From Pseudomonas sp. S04 (GTDB lineage Bacteria > Pseudomonadota > Gammaproteobacteria > Pseudomonadales > Pseudomonadaceae): a stretch of 64,000 nt of DNA. Within the stretch, counting starts at the first letter, position 1. The number at the start of each line of letters is the position of its first letter. The stretch is taken from assembly GCF_009834545.1 (NCBI RefSeq), contig NZ_CP019427.1:5887001-5951000 (forward strand), read 5' to 3'. Made by a program: the position numbers and the translations under genes. Below the pieces are notes generated by a model that saw only the letters and a program-made list of their open reading frames with translations, did not search any database and was not told the origin of the DNA. Of the stretch, positions 1 through 11,406 are shown in pieces.

Positions 1-527
1 CGACTCTTCCCTCGCACTGGGAGGTACGCGAAGTCAGCTATGAAATTCAAGGCAAAGTGAAAACCGTCATGACGTCCTTGCCGGCCAAGACCTACACCAC
101 TAAGGCTGTTGCCAAACTTTATCAGGAGCGTTGGGAGATCGAGTTGGGTTTCAGGGACATCAAGAGTTCAATGCAACAGAACGCAATGACCTTGCGCAGC
201 AAAAAAATCGAGCTGATCTATCAGGAAGTGTGGGGGCTGTTGCTGGCTTACAACGTGATTCGCCGGGAAGCGAGCCAAGCGGCGGTGGCGTTTGGTCGAG
301 CGCCTTCGGACATCCGTTTCAAACCGGCCTGTCAGTACATCGCCGTGCAATTGATCGTGATGGCAGCAGCCAATCCAGTTTCAGCGACAGGGAGACGCTT
401 GGCGGAACTGAGGGCAGGTATCGGGGGATTGTTTCTGGATCACCGCCCCAGGCCTTCGAGGCCAAGGACGGTGAAGATTTCAAAGACCCGGTTCCCAGTG
501 GACCGTAAGGCTGCTCCGCTTAAGTGA
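1..527 (+). mobile_element. IS4-type transposase, C-terminal part (5' end outside window)
   Basis: The reading frame is open from the left edge of the window to the stop at 525-527, so this is the 3' part of a larger gene. A GTG at 57 is only an internal codon. The segment encoding LYQERWEIELGFRDIK carries the Y-(2)-R-(3)-E-(6)-K signature of IS4-family DDE transposases, in which the E is the third catalytic acid. Downstream the protein is basic, as in other IS4 C-termini. The stop lies only 50 bp from the 3' end of trxA, where Pseudomonas genomes normally carry rho. I could not define the terminal inverted repeat or target duplication, so the exact IS end in 528-577 is unknown. Confidence 0.85.
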
Positions 528-577
528 ACAGCATTACGCAATTTGCGGGGCTTTTCGGGTACCACCTGCAACGACGC

Positions 578-907
578 TTAGATGTTGGCGTCGAGGAAGG
601 CAGCCAGTTGCGACTTCGACAGCGCACCGACCTTGGTGGCTTCGACGTTGCCGTTCTTGAACAGCATCAGCGTCGGAATACCACGCACGCCGTGCTTGGC
701 CGGGGTTTCCTGGTTTTCGTCGATGTTCAGCTTGGCAACGGTCAGCTTGCCTTTGTAGGTCTCAGCGATTTCGTCCAGGACCGGAGCGATCATCTTGCAT
801 GGACCGCACCACTCAGCCCAGTAGTCGACCAGTACAGCACCTTCGGCCTTGAGTACGTCAGCTTCGAAGCTAGCGTCGCTAACGTGTTTGATAAGATCGC
901 TGCTCAT
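578..907 (-). CDS. trxA: Thioredoxin
   Basis: A 109-residue thioredoxin that reduces protein disulfides in the cytoplasm using electrons from thioredoxin reductase. The WCGPC redox motif is at residues 33-37, followed by the cis-proline region ([11 protein letters not shown]), and the length is standard. GGAGACTTCC precedes the ATG as ribosome binding site. A possible promoter reads TTCCTG (967-972) and TATGAT (944-949) with a 17-bp spacer on the minus strand. The gene points toward the transposase, which replaces the usual neighbour rho. It diverges from ppx. Confidence 0.97.
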   Translation of the reverse strand: MSSDLIKHVSDASFEADVLKAEGAVLVDYWAEWCGPCKMIAPVLDEIAETYKGKLTVAKLNIDENQETPAKHGVRGIPTLMLFKNGNVEATKVGALSKSQLAAFLDANI

Positions 908-1262
908 GGAAGTCTCCAGGTTGTAAGCAAAAAAACGTGGCCCATCATAGCCGCCCTTCCCTCGTTCAGGAAGCCGCAGTTGATTGAGTCTCGCTATGGT
1001 GTTGCGTGAGTTTGGGTATAGCTCAACTCCGGCGGCGGCGGGAGCCAGGGACGCAATTTGGCGACGCCCAGCAGGATTTGGCGGTTCGCCGACCGCCCGT
1101 CGCGTGCATTGCCTGAGTCCATGTGAAAGCGAGCCTGCTCGCGATTGCCCCCACAGCGCTCACCCACACAACTGAGTTGGATCAATGCTTTAAACACTGC
1201 GCGTTGGCGGCAGCGATTGATCGTGGCACGATGGTCGGGTTATCGACCGAGACCTCTAGACC
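908..1262. other. Intergenic region trxA/ppx with one REP-like palindrome
   Basis: 355 bp without a credible gene. The open frames here are short and have no recognisable content. The trxA promoter side is at the left. A GCGAG-CCTG-CTCGC palindrome at 1129-1142, flanked by GTGAAA and GATTGCC, resembles the core of Pseudomonas REP elements. The ppx promoter should lie at the right end, but I could not pick out convincing boxes. Confidence 0.5.
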
Positions 1263-2765
1263 ATGCCCCAATCCCAAGCCAAGAATCTGTCCCTGATCGC
1301 CGCTATCGACCTGGGCTCGAACAGCTTCCATATGGTCGTGGCCAAGGCTCACCACAATGAGATCCGCATTCTCGAGCGGCTCGGCGAAAAGGTGCAACTG
1401 GCGGCCGGGATCGACGAGGCGCGCCAACTCAACGAAGAATCCATGCAGCGCGGGCTCGATTGCCTCAAGCGTTTTGCCCAACTGATCAACGGCATGCCCC
1501 TGGGTGCGGTGCGGATCGTCGGCACCAACGCCCTGCGTGAAGCGCGCAACCGTGGCGAATTCATCCGCCGCGCCGAAGAAATCCTCGGCCACCCGGTCGA
1601 AGTCATCTCCGGGCGAGAAGAAGCGCGCCTGATTTACCTGGGCGTTTCCCACACCCTCGCCGACACTCCGGGCAAGCGCCTGGTCGCCGACATCGGTGGC
1701 GGCAGTACCGAATTCATTATTGGCCAGCGCTTTGAGCCGCTGCTGCGCGAAAGCCTGCAAATGGGCTGCGTGAGCTTCACCCAGCGCTACTTCAAGGACG
1801 GCAAGATCACCCCGGCACGCTACGCCCAGGCGTACACCGCAGCGCGCCTGGAGATCATGAGCATCGAACACGCCCTGCACCGCCTGACCTGGGATGAGGC
1901 CATCGGCTCCTCGGGCACCATTCGCGCCATCGGCCTGGCCCTCAAGGCCGGCGGCCACGGCGCGGGCGAGGTCAATGCCGAAGGCCTGGCCTGGCTCAAG
2001 CGCAAGCTGTTCAAGCTGGGCGACGCCGAGAAGATCGACTTCGAAGGCATCAAGCCTGACCGTCGGGCGATCTTCCCGGCCGGCCTGGCGATTCTCGAAG
2101 CCATCTTCGACGCCCTTGAACTGCAGCGCATGGACCATTGCGACGGTGCCCTGCGCGAAGGCGTGCTGTACGACCTGCTGGGCCGCCATCACCACGAAGA
2201 CGTCCGTGAGCGCACCCTGAGCTCGCTGATGGACCGTTACCACGTCGACCTGGAGCAAGCCGCTCGGGTTGAACGCAAGGCCCTGCACGCGTTCGACCAG
2301 GTGGCGGTGGACTGGGAGCTGGATGACGGTGTGTGGCGCGAGCTACTGGGCTGGGCCGCCAAGGTCCATGAAGTCGGCCTGGATATCGCTCACTACCATT
2401 ACCACAAGCACGGCGCCTACCTGATCGAGCACTCCGACCTCGCCGGCTTCTCCCGCGAAGACCAACTGATGCTGGCGCTGCTGGTACGTGGTCACCGACG
2501 CAACATTCCCAAGGACAAGTTTGCCGAGTTCGGCGACGAAGGCATCAAGCTGATCCGCCTGTGCGTGCTGCTGCGCTTCGCGATCCTGTTCCATCACATC
2601 CGCGGCACCCAGACGATGCCCCAGGTCACCCTGCACGCCAACCGCGACAGCCTGGAAGTGCAGTTCCCGGAACAGTGGCTGGACGACAATCAGCTGACCC
2701 AGGCCGACTTCGCCCTGGAGGCCGAGTGGCTGGCGCGGATCGGGTTCACCCTCAACGTGCGCTGA
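1263..2765 (+). CDS. ppx: Exopolyphosphatase
   Basis: A 500-residue exopolyphosphatase of the Ppx/GppA family, which removes terminal phosphates from inorganic polyphosphate. The actin-like ATPase fold is marked by DLGSNS at residues 16-21 (phosphate 1 loop), EEARLIYLG near 119 with the catalytic glutamate, and DIGGGSTE at 143-150 (phosphate 2 loop). The C-terminal half contains HD-like histidines ([14 protein letters not shown]). The gene is convergent with ppk across a shared terminator, so hydrolysis and synthesis of polyphosphate are encoded side by side, as in other pseudomonads. Confidence 0.96.
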   Translation: MPQSQAKNLSLIAAIDLGSNSFHMVVAKAHHNEIRILERLGEKVQLAAGIDEARQLNEESMQRGLDCLKRFAQLINGMPLGAVRIVGTNALREARNRGEFIRRAEEILGHPVEVISGREEARLIYLGVSHTLADTPGKRLVADIGGGSTEFIIGQRFEPLLRESLQMGCVSFTQRYFKDGKITPARYAQAYTAARLEIMSIEHALHRLTWDEAIGSSGTIRAIGLALKAGGHGAGEVNAEGLAWLKRKLFKLGDAEKIDFEGIKPDRRAIFPAGLAILEAIFDALELQRMDHCDGALREGVLYDLLGRHHHEDVRERTLSSLMDRYHVDLEQAARVERKALHAFDQVAVDWELDDGVWRELLGWAAKVHEVGLDIAHYHYHKHGAYLIEHSDLAGFSREDQLMLALLVRGHRRNIPKDKFAEFGDEGIKLIRLCVLLRFAILFHHIRGTQTMPQVTLHANRDSLEVQFPEQWLDDNQLTQADFALEAEWLARIGFTLNVR

Positions 2766-2789
2766 GGCATGGCCTGAGCGGTGCAGAAA

Positions 2790-2824
2790 CAAAAATGGCG
2801 ATCCCCAGGGATCGCCATTTTTTT
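2790..2824. terminator. Bidirectional terminator between ppx and ppk
   Basis: A perfect inverted repeat (AAAATGGCGATCCC, two-base loop, GGGATCGCCATTTT) flanked by A and T runs, placed between the converging ppx and ppk stops. It reads as an intrinsic terminator in both directions. Confidence 0.85.
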
Positions 2825-2840
2825 GCCTGCTACCTGTCGA

Positions 2841-5084
2841 TCAACTGCTGACCGGCAAGATCGGGCTACCCAGACGCTCGAGCAACGTCGCCTGCGCACT
2901 GCGCGGGTTCTGGTTGCCGGTCGGGGTGTTGCGGATGTACCGACCGTCCGACTGCAGGCTCCAGCTGTGGGTGTTGTCGCTGAGGTACAGCTCCAGCTCT
3001 TTCTTGACCCGGGTCAGCAGTTTCTTGCCTTCTACCGGGAAGCAGGTCTCAACCCGTTTATCCAGGTTGCGCTCCATCCAGTCGGCACTGGACAGGAACA
3101 TCTGCTCCTCGCCGCCATTGAGGAAGTAGAACACCCGCGTGTGCTCGAGGAAGCGACCGATGATCGAGCGCACGTGAATGTTGTGCGAGACCCCGGCGAT
3201 GCCTGGCCGCAGGCAGCACATGCCACGCACCACCAGGTCGATGCGCACCCCTGATTGGCTGGCCTTGTACAGCGCGCGGATGATCTTCGGATCGGTCAGC
3301 GAGTTGAACTTGGCAATGATATGTGCCGGCTTGCCGTCGAGCGCAAACTGGGTTTCGCGGGCAATCATGTCGAGCATGCCCTTCTTCAGGGTAAACGGCG
3401 CATGCAGCAGCTTCTTCATGCGCAGCGTCTTGCCCATGCCGATCAACTGGCTGAATAGTTTGCCGACGTCTTCGCACAAGGCATCGTCGGACGTCAGCAA
3501 GCTGTAGTCGGTATACAGGCGGGCGTTGGCGGCGTGGTAGTTACCGGTACCCAGGTGCGCGTAGCGGACGATTTCGCCAGCCTCGCGACGCAGGATCAGC
3601 ATCATCTTGGCGTGGGTCTTGAAGCCGACCACACCGTAGATCACCACCGCACCGGCAGCCTGCAAGCGGCTGGCCAGTTGCAGGTTGGACTCTTCATCAA
3701 AGCGCGCACGCAGCTCGATCACCGCCGTGACTTCCTTGCCGTTACGCGCGGCGTCGACCAGGGCATCGACGATTTCCGAGTTGGCGCCGGAACGGTACAG
3801 GGTCTGGCGGACCGCCAGCACATGCGGGTCCTTGGCAGCCTGGCGCAGCAGGTCGACCACCGGGGTGAACGACTCGAACGGGTGCAGCAGCAGAATGTCC
3901 TGCTTGCTGATCACGCTGAAAATGTTCTCGCTGTTCTGCAGCAGTTTCGGGATCTGCGGGGTGAACGGCGTGTATTGCAGCTCGGGGTGACTGTCCAGGC
4001 CGGTGATGCTGAACAGGCGCGTCAGGTTGACCGGGCCGTTGACCTGATACAACTCGGTCTCGTGCAGGTTGAACTGCTTGAGCAGGTAGTCGGACAGGTG
4101 TTTCGGGCAAGTGTCGGCCACCTCCAGGCGCACCGCATCGCCGTAGCGCCGCGAGAACAGCTCGCCGCGCAGGGCGCGGGCCAGGTCTTCGACATCTTCG
4201 GTGTCGACCGACAGGTCGGCGTTACGGGTCAGGCGGAACTGGTAGCAGCCCTTGACCTTCATGCCCTGGAACAGGTCGTCGGCGTGCGCATGGATCATCG
4301 ACGACAGGAACACATAGTTATCGCCGGTGCCGCCGACTTCTTCCGGCAGCTTGATGACCCGTGGCAGCAAACGTGGTGCCGGGATGATCGCCAGGCCGGA
4401 GTCACGACCGAAGGCGTCGATGCCCTCGAGCTCGACGATGAAGTTCAGGCTCTTGTTCACCAGCAATGGGAACGGGTGCGTCGGATCGAGGCCGATCGGG
4501 GTGATGATCGGTGCGATCTCGTCGCGGAAATAGCGGCGCACCCAGGTCTTGATCTTGGTGTTCCAGTGACGCCGACGGATGAAGCGGACCTGATGTTTCT
4601 CCAGCTCCGGCAACAGGATGTCGTTGAGGATGGCGTACTGGCGATCGACATGGCCGTGCACCAGTTCGCTGATGCGGGCCAGCGCCTGATGCGGCTGCAG
4701 GCCGTCGGCACCGGCTTGTTCGCGGGCGAAGGTGATTTGTTTCTTCAGCCCGGCGACACGAATCTCGAAGAACTCGTCCAGGTTGCTGGAGAAGATCAGC
4801 AGGAACTTCAGCCGCTCCAGCAAGGGATAGGACTCATCCAGCGCCTGTTCCAGCACGCGGATGTTGAACTGCAGTTGCGACAGCTCGCGATGGATGTACA
4901 GGCTGCTGTCATCCAGGCCCGGGATCGCGATGGCCGGCGCCGCAGGGGCGGCGTCGGCGACCACCACCGGCGGCGCTGCGACCGGTTCACGTTCCGGCAG
5001 CGCTTCGGGGGTGGATTCAACGACGGGCTCGACCACGGGCTGAGCTTCGTTTACAGCAACTTCAGTGAGTCCTTCGGTATTCAT
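2841..5084 (-). CDS. ppk: Polyphosphate kinase 1
   Basis: A 747-residue PPK1 that reversibly polymerises the gamma phosphate of ATP into polyphosphate. The first 50 or so residues form a P/A/V/E-rich low-complexity tail, and the family core begins near [16 protein letters not shown]. The autophosphorylated histidine is in FKTHAKM (H491). The second phospholipase-D-like domain carries [10 protein letters not shown] (H648). The ATG has AGGAA eleven bases upstream. It is transcribed away from hemB, 18 bp downstream of that gene's start-proximal neighbour region, and ends at the terminator shared with ppx. The N-terminal tail is typical of Pseudomonas PPK1 but of unknown role. Confidence 0.96.
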   Translation of the reverse strand: MNTEGLTEVAVNEAQPVVEPVVESTPEALPEREPVAAPPVVVADAAPAAPAIAIPGLDDSSLYIHRELSQLQFNIRVLEQALDESYPLLERLKFLLIFSSNLDEFFEIRVAGLKKQITFAREQAGADGLQPHQALARISELVHGHVDRQYAILNDILLPELEKHQVRFIRRRHWNTKIKTWVRRYFRDEIAPIITPIGLDPTHPFPLLVNKSLNFIVELEGIDAFGRDSGLAIIPAPRLLPRVIKLPEEVGGTGDNYVFLSSMIHAHADDLFQGMKVKGCYQFRLTRNADLSVDTEDVEDLARALRGELFSRRYGDAVRLEVADTCPKHLSDYLLKQFNLHETELYQVNGPVNLTRLFSITGLDSHPELQYTPFTPQIPKLLQNSENIFSVISKQDILLLHPFESFTPVVDLLRQAAKDPHVLAVRQTLYRSGANSEIVDALVDAARNGKEVTAVIELRARFDEESNLQLASRLQAAGAVVIYGVVGFKTHAKMMLILRREAGEIVRYAHLGTGNYHAANARLYTDYSLLTSDDALCEDVGKLFSQLIGMGKTLRMKKLLHAPFTLKKGMLDMIARETQFALDGKPAHIIAKFNSLTDPKIIRALYKASQSGVRIDLVVRGMCCLRPGIAGVSHNIHVRSIIGRFLEHTRVFYFLNGGEEQMFLSSADWMERNLDKRVETCFPVEGKKLLTRVKKELELYLSDNTHSWSLQSDGRYIRNTPTGNQNPRSAQATLLERLGSPILPVSS

Positions 5085-5102
5085 CGCGTGTTCCTGGGAG
5101 GG

Positions 5103-6242
<1,140 letters not shown>

Positions 6243-6323
6243 TCACGTCGAGACACATTTGGATACTTTCCTCCCTGAGCCCGAAGGGTTAGGCTGCGCG
6301 TTCATTTCGCCAGCACCCAGACA

Positions 6324-6953
6324 ATGCTCCAACAATTCCTGCATGATTTTGGCTACTTTGCCCTCTTTCTAGGCACGTTCTTCGAAGGCGAAACCATCCT
6401 GGTTCTTGCGGGATTCCTCGCGTTCCGCGGATACATGGACATCAATGTGGTGGTGGTCGTGGCGTTCCTCGGCAGCTATGCCGGTGACCAGCTGTGGTAC
6501 TTCCTGGGACGCAAGCACGGGCGCAAGCTGCTGGCGCGCAAACCACGCTGGCAAATGATGGGCGACCGGGCGCTGGAGCATATCCGCAAGCACCCGGACA
6601 TCTGGGTCCTGAGCTTTCGTTTCGTCTACGGCCTGCGCACGGTGATGCCGGTGGCCATCGGCCTTTCGGGATACCCGCCGGGACGCTACCTGATCCTCAA
6701 CGGCATCGGCGCGGCGATCTGGGCTACCGCGCTGGCGGCTGCCGCCTATCATTTTGGCGCAGTGCTCGAAGGCATGCTGGGCAGCGTCAAGAAGTACGAG
6801 CTATGGGTGCTTGGCGCCCTGCTGGTGCTGGGCGCCGTCCTGTGGCTGCGTCGCCGTTTCAAGAACGCTCGCCTGGCCCGCCAGGTCTATGCCGACGAGC
6901 AGGCCTTGATCGCCGAAAAGGCCAAGAACGAGCCTACGACGCCAGCCGAGTGA
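6324..6953 (+). CDS. DedA family membrane protein
   Basis: A 209-residue inner-membrane protein of the DedA/SNARE-associated family, implicated in lipid carrier recycling and membrane homeostasis. Characteristic parts are FFEGETILVLAGFLAFRG near residues 17-34, GDQLWYFLGRKHGRKLL near 53-69, and RFVYGLRTVMPVAIGLSGY near 98-116, followed by two membrane spans. The C-terminal tail is charged and ends EPTTPAE. The last 20 bases overlap the 3' end of the convergent fatty acid hydroxylase gene. Substrate is not deducible. Confidence 0.9.
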   Translation: MLQQFLHDFGYFALFLGTFFEGETILVLAGFLAFRGYMDINVVVVVAFLGSYAGDQLWYFLGRKHGRKLLARKPRWQMMGDRALEHIRKHPDIWVLSFRFVYGLRTVMPVAIGLSGYPPGRYLILNGIGAAIWATALAAAAYHFGAVLEGMLGSVKKYELWVLGALLVLGAVLWLRRRFKNARLARQVYADEQALIAEKAKNEPTTPAE

Positions 6954-8169
6954 ACGACTTTTGGCAAGCGTACAGCGCAATCCCACTCAGCACACTGTAA
7001 GCGCTCAGGCCGACCCAGATCAGATTGCTGGCCGGCCATAGCCCCGCCAGCGGTGCCAGCCATACCAGCGGTAGGTTCGATAGCAGCCGCAGCAGTTCCA
7101 GCCTGAGCGCCTGCGGGCGATTCTCCAGGGCCATGCCCAGCACAAACAGACCGAACGCCAGCGCGCCCCAACCCAGCAGCAACGCGCTGCCGGGCAGGTG
7201 TTGCTCACGACCCAGCAGGTAACTGCCCAAGGCAACGTACACACAGAACTGCAGGGCTACGTACAATTGCTGGCGCCCGGCCAATGGCACCTCGAACTTG
7301 CGGAACTGGCTCAACTGCGGCTTGTGCAACGGGTACTTGGCGGCAACGTCCGCTGGCCGCCAGCCGGTACGCATGAACCAGATCCGCAGCTTGTCCCATA
7401 GCCGCTCGGCGCGCCGCGCATCGGTCCACAACTGCGCGTAGAACTGCACGTTCGCCCACAACGGATTCCAGCTGGCCAGCGGCGTGGTCACGCCAAAAAT
7501 CACCGGCTCGTTGTCGTCCTCTTCCTGATAAGAACCAAACAGCCGGTCCCAAATAATGAACACCCCGCCATAGTTGCGATCCATGTAGAGAGCGTTCTGT
7601 GCATGGTGAGCACGATGATTGGATGGGGTCACGAAGAACCACTCGAACCAGCCCAGCTTGGGAATGTGCCGGGTGTGGACCCAGAACTGGTACAGCAGGT
7701 TCAGCGCCGCGACACTGACAAACACCAGCAGGGGCACGCCGAGCACTGCCAGCGGCAGATAGAAGATCCAGCCCAGCAGGAACCCGGTGCTGGTCTGGCG
7801 CAGCGCCGTGGACAGGTTGTAGTCCTCGCTTTGATGGTGCACCGAATGCGCCGCCCAGAGGATGTTGCGCTCATGGCCACAGCGGTGCAGCCAGTAGTAG
7901 CACAAGTCATAGAGGACAAAGGCCGACACCCAGGTCCACGGGTTGTCCGCCGACAGTTCGAACAGCGCCAGGTGCTCGAGGGCAAAGGCGTAGGTCAGCA
8001 GGCCCACGCCCTTGGTCAGCAGCCCGGTGGTGGTCGACAACACGCCCGTGCTGAGGCTGTTGATCGCGTCCGCCAGGCGGTAATGACTGACTCCCCGCCA
8101 ACGGTCGGCCAGCAGCTCGATGGCAATCAGCACGAAGAAAAACGGCACCGCATACAAAATGAAATTCAT
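6934..8169 (-). CDS. Sterol desaturase / fatty acid hydroxylase family membrane protein
   Basis: A 411-residue integral membrane di-iron protein. The histidine clusters of the superfamily are present: HRCGH, then HSVHHQ, then HRAHHAQNALYMDRN followed by the family-typical NYGG..IWDRLFG. This part covers roughly residues 1-280. The remaining C-terminal region adds about four further hydrophobic segments (from about residue 300) not needed for the hydroxylase core. It converges on the DedA gene with a 20-bp overlap. The substrate is unknown; a lipid or hopanoid-like molecule is possible. Confidence 0.88.
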   Translation of the reverse strand: MNFILYAVPFFFVLIAIELLADRWRGVSHYRLADAINSLSTGVLSTTTGLLTKGVGLLTYAFALEHLALFELSADNPWTWVSAFVLYDLCYYWLHRCGHERNILWAAHSVHHQSEDYNLSTALRQTSTGFLLGWIFYLPLAVLGVPLLVFVSVAALNLLYQFWVHTRHIPKLGWFEWFFVTPSNHRAHHAQNALYMDRNYGGVFIIWDRLFGSYQEEDDNEPVIFGVTTPLASWNPLWANVQFYAQLWTDARRAERLWDKLRIWFMRTGWRPADVAAKYPLHKPQLSQFRKFEVPLAGRQQLYVALQFCVYVALGSYLLGREQHLPGSALLLGWGALAFGLFVLGMALENRPQALRLELLRLLSNLPLVWLAPLAGLWPASNLIWVGLSAYSVLSGIALYACQKSFTRLAS

Positions 8170-8283
8170 GACGCGACCCGTGGGCAGTGGTTGTCCAGAG
8201 ATTAGGCCCAGACACGCAGCAACCCTATGGCAACGAGCGACAAATTAGTGGACATTTAGCGCCATGAACCTGGAGAAGAACCC

Positions 8284-8952
8284 ATGAGCAAAAAAGTTGC
8301 AGTGATACTTTCCGGCTGTGGCGTCTATGACGGCGCCGAGATCCACGAAAGCGTGATTACCCTGCTGCGCCTGGACCAGCGTGGCGCACAGGTGCAGTGT
8401 TTTGCCCCGAACATCACCCAGTTGCATGTGATCAATCACCTGACTGGCGAAGAAATGCCCGAGTCGCGCAATGTGCTGGTGGAGTCGGCTCGCATCGCCC
8501 GTGGCCAGGTCAAGGACCTGCGTGACGCCAACGCCGAGGACTTCGATGCGCTGATCGTTCCCGGAGGGTTTGGCGCCGCCAAGAACCTTTCCAACTTTGC
8601 CATCGAAGGCGCGGGCTGCAGCCTGCAACCAGAAGTCCTGGCCCTGGCCGAGGCTTTTGCCGAAGCCGGCAAGCCGGTGGGCCTGATCTGTATTTCCCCG
8701 GCCCTGGCGGCGAAGATCTACGGTCCCGGCGTCACTTGCACCATCGGCAACGACGCCGATACCGCTGCGGCGCTGACCAAGATGGGCGCCACCCACACCG
8801 ACTGCGCCGTCACCGACATCGTCGAAGACAAGGCGCGCAAACTGGTGAGCACCCCGGCCTACATGCTGGCGCAGTCGATCAGCGAAGTGGCTTCAGGTAT
8901 CAACAAGCTGGTGGACCGGGTGCTCGAACTGACCCACGAAAACGACGCCTGA
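8284..8952 (+). CDS. elbB: ElbB, DJ-1/PfpI-like glyoxalase family protein
   Basis: A 222-residue protein of the class I glutamine amidotransferase-like superfamily. E. coli ElbB, its closest recognised relative, was linked to isoprenoid synthesis and has glyoxalase activity. The N-terminus MSKKVAVILSGCGVYDG and the central ALIVPGGFGAAKNLSNFA are diagnostic. The nucleophile-elbow cysteine is in VGLICISPAL near residue 139. A GGAGAAGAACCC sequence precedes the ATG. It stands alone between divergent and convergent neighbours. Confidence 0.9.
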   Translation: MSKKVAVILSGCGVYDGAEIHESVITLLRLDQRGAQVQCFAPNITQLHVINHLTGEEMPESRNVLVESARIARGQVKDLRDANAEDFDALIVPGGFGAAKNLSNFAIEGAGCSLQPEVLALAEAFAEAGKPVGLICISPALAAKIYGPGVTCTIGNDADTAAALTKMGATHTDCAVTDIVEDKARKLVSTPAYMLAQSISEVASGINKLVDRVLELTHENDA

Positions 8953-9006
8953 CCTACCCCGCAGCAGGAGCTGGCATGCCAGCGCAAGGGGCCTGAGTGG
9001 CAACGT

Positions 9007-9462
9007 TCAGGCCTGGCGGCTGAGCCGGGTCAGGATCCGGTCCAGCGCATTGGCGAACGCCTGTTTTTCCCGTTCGCCGAACGGCGCCGGACCGCCACTC
9101 ATCTGCCCCTGTTCACGCAGGTCGGTGAACAGATTGCGCACCGCCAGGCGGTCGCCCATGTTCTGTGCATCGAACTCCTTGCCGCGCGGGTCCAGCGCGG
9201 CAACGCCCTTTTTCACCAGGCGGTCGGCCAGCGGCACATCGCTGCAGATCACCAACTCGCCGGGCACGGCATGCTCCACCAGGTAGTCGTCTGCCGCATC
9301 CGGGCCGCTGGGCACCACGATCAACTTGACCAGCGCCAGGCCCGGCTTGGTCTGCGGCTGCCCCGCCACCAGCAGCACCTCGAACTGACGCTTGAGGGCA
9401 AACTTCACTACCAGATCCTTCGCCGCCCTGGGGCAGGCATCGGCATCGATCCAGACTCGCAT
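9007..9462 (-). CDS. YaiI/YqxD family protein (DUF188)
   Basis: A 151-residue protein of the UPF0178/DUF188 family, which has a PIN-like nuclease fold. The N-terminus MRVWIDADACPRAAKD holds the conserved acidic DADAC motif, and ICSDVPLADRLVKKG and LDPRGKEFDAQNMGDRLA are further family blocks. I placed the start at the ATG at 9462, preceded by AGAGGAAA, rather than at 9495, because the family begins at MRVWIDAD. No biochemical role is established. Confidence 0.9.
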   Translation of the reverse strand: MRVWIDADACPRAAKDLVVKFALKRQFEVLLVAGQPQTKPGLALVKLIVVPSGPDAADDYLVEHAVPGELVICSDVPLADRLVKKGVAALDPRGKEFDAQNMGDRLAVRNLFTDLREQGQMSGGPAPFGEREKQAFANALDRILTRLSRQA

Positions 9463-9507
9463 TGTGTTTTCCTCTGTTGAAAGCATCGCGGGCAAGTCAA
9501 ATGCTGG

Positions 9508-11406
9508 TTACGAAACCGGCATGCGCCGCTTCTCGGCCATACGACTGCGGCTGTACAACACGACAATCGCCAGGATCGCCACTGCCTGCGCACCGAGCGA
9601 ATAGGCATCAGCGTGAATCCCCAACCAGTCGAAGTCAAAGAATGGCACCGGACGCGTGCCAAAGACCCCGGCTTCCTGCAAGGCTTTCACACCATGCCCG
9701 GCAAACACCACCGACAAGGCGCAGAGCAGCCCGGCATTGATGCCGAAGAACAGGGCCAGGGGCAATTTCGCCGAGCCGCGCAAAATCACCCAGGCCAGGC
9801 CGATCAGCAGCACCAGCGCGGTTGCACCACCCGCCAGCACCGCGTTATGCCCGGCCGGGCCGGCTTGCAGCCACAGGGTTTCGTAGAACAGGATCACTTC
9901 GAACAGCTCGCGGTACACCGAGAAAAACGCCAGGACCGCAAAACCGAAACGCCCACCTCCACCCACCAGGCTGCTCTTGATGTAATCCTGCCAGGCCGCC
10001 GCATGGCGACGGTCGTGCATCCAGACACCCAGCCATAGCACCATGACGCTGGCGAACAGGGCGGTCGCCCCCTCGAGCAGTTCGCGCTGGGCGCCACTGA
10101 CATCGATCACATAGGCGGCCAACGCCCAGGTGGCAAGACCGGCCAGCAAGGCCAGGCCCCAGCCGACGTTGACACTGCGCACCGCCGACTGCTGGCCAGT
10201 GTTACGCAGGAACGCGAGGATCGCCGCCAGTACGAGGATCGCCTCCAGGCCTTCGCGCAACAGGATCAACAGGCCAGAGATGTAGCTCAGCGACCAGCTC
10301 AAGCCATCGCTGCCCAGAAGGCTGGCGGACTCCTTGAGCTTGGCTTTGGCGGTATCCAGGCGCTGCTGGGCCTGCTCCACCGGCAAACCGTCCTGCAGCG
10401 ACTGACGGTAGGCCATCAGCGACTTTTCGGTGTCTTTGCGCACTGTGGCGTCGACGTTATCCAGCGAGCTCTCGACCAGCTCGAACCCCTCCAGATACGC
10501 CGCCACCGACAGGTCGTAGGCCTGGTCGTGGTCGCCGGCACGGTAGGCGGCGATGCTCTTGTCCAGGGTCGCGGCGGTGTAGTCGAGCAACTGCCCCGGG
10601 CCACGCTTGACTTGCGGAGGCTGGGCCCGTTGCGCACGGAAGGTGGCCGCCGCTTCAGGTCCGTCGGCCGCCAGCACTTCGGCCGGCGTCTGGCGCGCCA
10701 GATCGGCCAGGTTGTAGGTCTGCTGGTTTTTCACCGCCGCCGGGTCGACGCTGAAACTAGCGATGTAAGTGGCCAGGTCCCAGCGCTGACGCTCGTCCAG
10801 TTGATCGGCGAACGCCGGCATGTCGGTGCCTTCGATGCCCTGCCCAAGGGTGCTGTAGATCGCGTAGAGACTCAGGCGGTCCTGGCGCGAGCTATCCCGC
10901 AGGTTCGCCGGCGCGGGCTCCAGGCCGACCCCGGCGGGGCCATCGCCAGCACCGCTGGCGCCATGGCACACCGAGCAATGCTGGGCATACAACGGTGCAC
11001 CGCGCACGGGGTCGGGGGTAATGATCGGCGCTTGGCTGACCTCGTAGGCCACCGCCAGCTTCGCACCCAACTGCCGCGCCTGGCGGGCGACACTCACACC
11101 GTCCTGGCGCTCGGCGACCGCCTTGCTCAGTGCGAGCACGCCCTGCTCCAACTCAGGCTTCTGCGGCCTGGCCGGCAATCCCGCGATAAAACCCTGCAGC
11201 GCCCGCAGAAACTCGACCTGCTCCTGATACTCGGCGGCATCGATCACCTTGCCTGCCTCGACCGCCGCCGGGTAATCGGCGCCAATGTAATCGAGTACGT
11301 GCAGGGCCTGGGGAGCGCCTTCCACGGTGTCGGCCAGCAGATTGAAACTGCACAGCGATAACCACGGGAGCACCAGCCAGGCCAGAAAACGGGACGGGGC
11401 AGTCAT
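9508..11406 (-). CDS. Cytochrome c / FTR1 family iron permease fusion
   Basis: A 632-residue fusion protein. Residues 1-25 form a signal peptide. A monoheme cytochrome c domain follows, with CSVCH at 144-148 and a likely axial methionine in GTDMPAF (about 196). After a helical linker comes a multi-span FTR1/EfeU-like permease domain with both iron-binding motifs, REGLE at 384-388 and RELFE at 498-502. Iron(II) is probably oxidised or its electron handled by the heme domain before transport. This architecture recurs in pseudomonads. Upstream sequence is AT-rich, but I could not find a convincing Fur box. Confidence 0.9.
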   Translation of the reverse strand: MTAPSRFLAWLVLPWLSLCSFNLLADTVEGAPQALHVLDYIGADYPAAVEAGKVIDAAEYQEQVEFLRALQGFIAGLPARPQKPELEQGVLALSKAVAERQDGVSVARQARQLGAKLAVAYEVSQAPIITPDPVRGAPLYAQHCSVCHGASGAGDGPAGVGLEPAPANLRDSSRQDRLSLYAIYSTLGQGIEGTDMPAFADQLDERQRWDLATYIASFSVDPAAVKNQQTYNLADLARQTPAEVLAADGPEAAATFRAQRAQPPQVKRGPGQLLDYTAATLDKSIAAYRAGDHDQAYDLSVAAYLEGFELVESSLDNVDATVRKDTEKSLMAYRQSLQDGLPVEQAQQRLDTAKAKLKESASLLGSDGLSWSLSYISGLLILLREGLEAILVLAAILAFLRNTGQQSAVRSVNVGWGLALLAGLATWALAAYVIDVSGAQRELLEGATALFASVMVLWLGVWMHDRRHAAAWQDYIKSSLVGGGGRFGFAVLAFFSVYRELFEVILFYETLWLQAGPAGHNAVLAGGATALVLLIGLAWVILRGSAKLPLALFFGINAGLLCALSVVFAGHGVKALQEAGVFGTRPVPFFDFDWLGIHADAYSLGAQAVAILAIVVLYSRSRMAEKRRMPVS

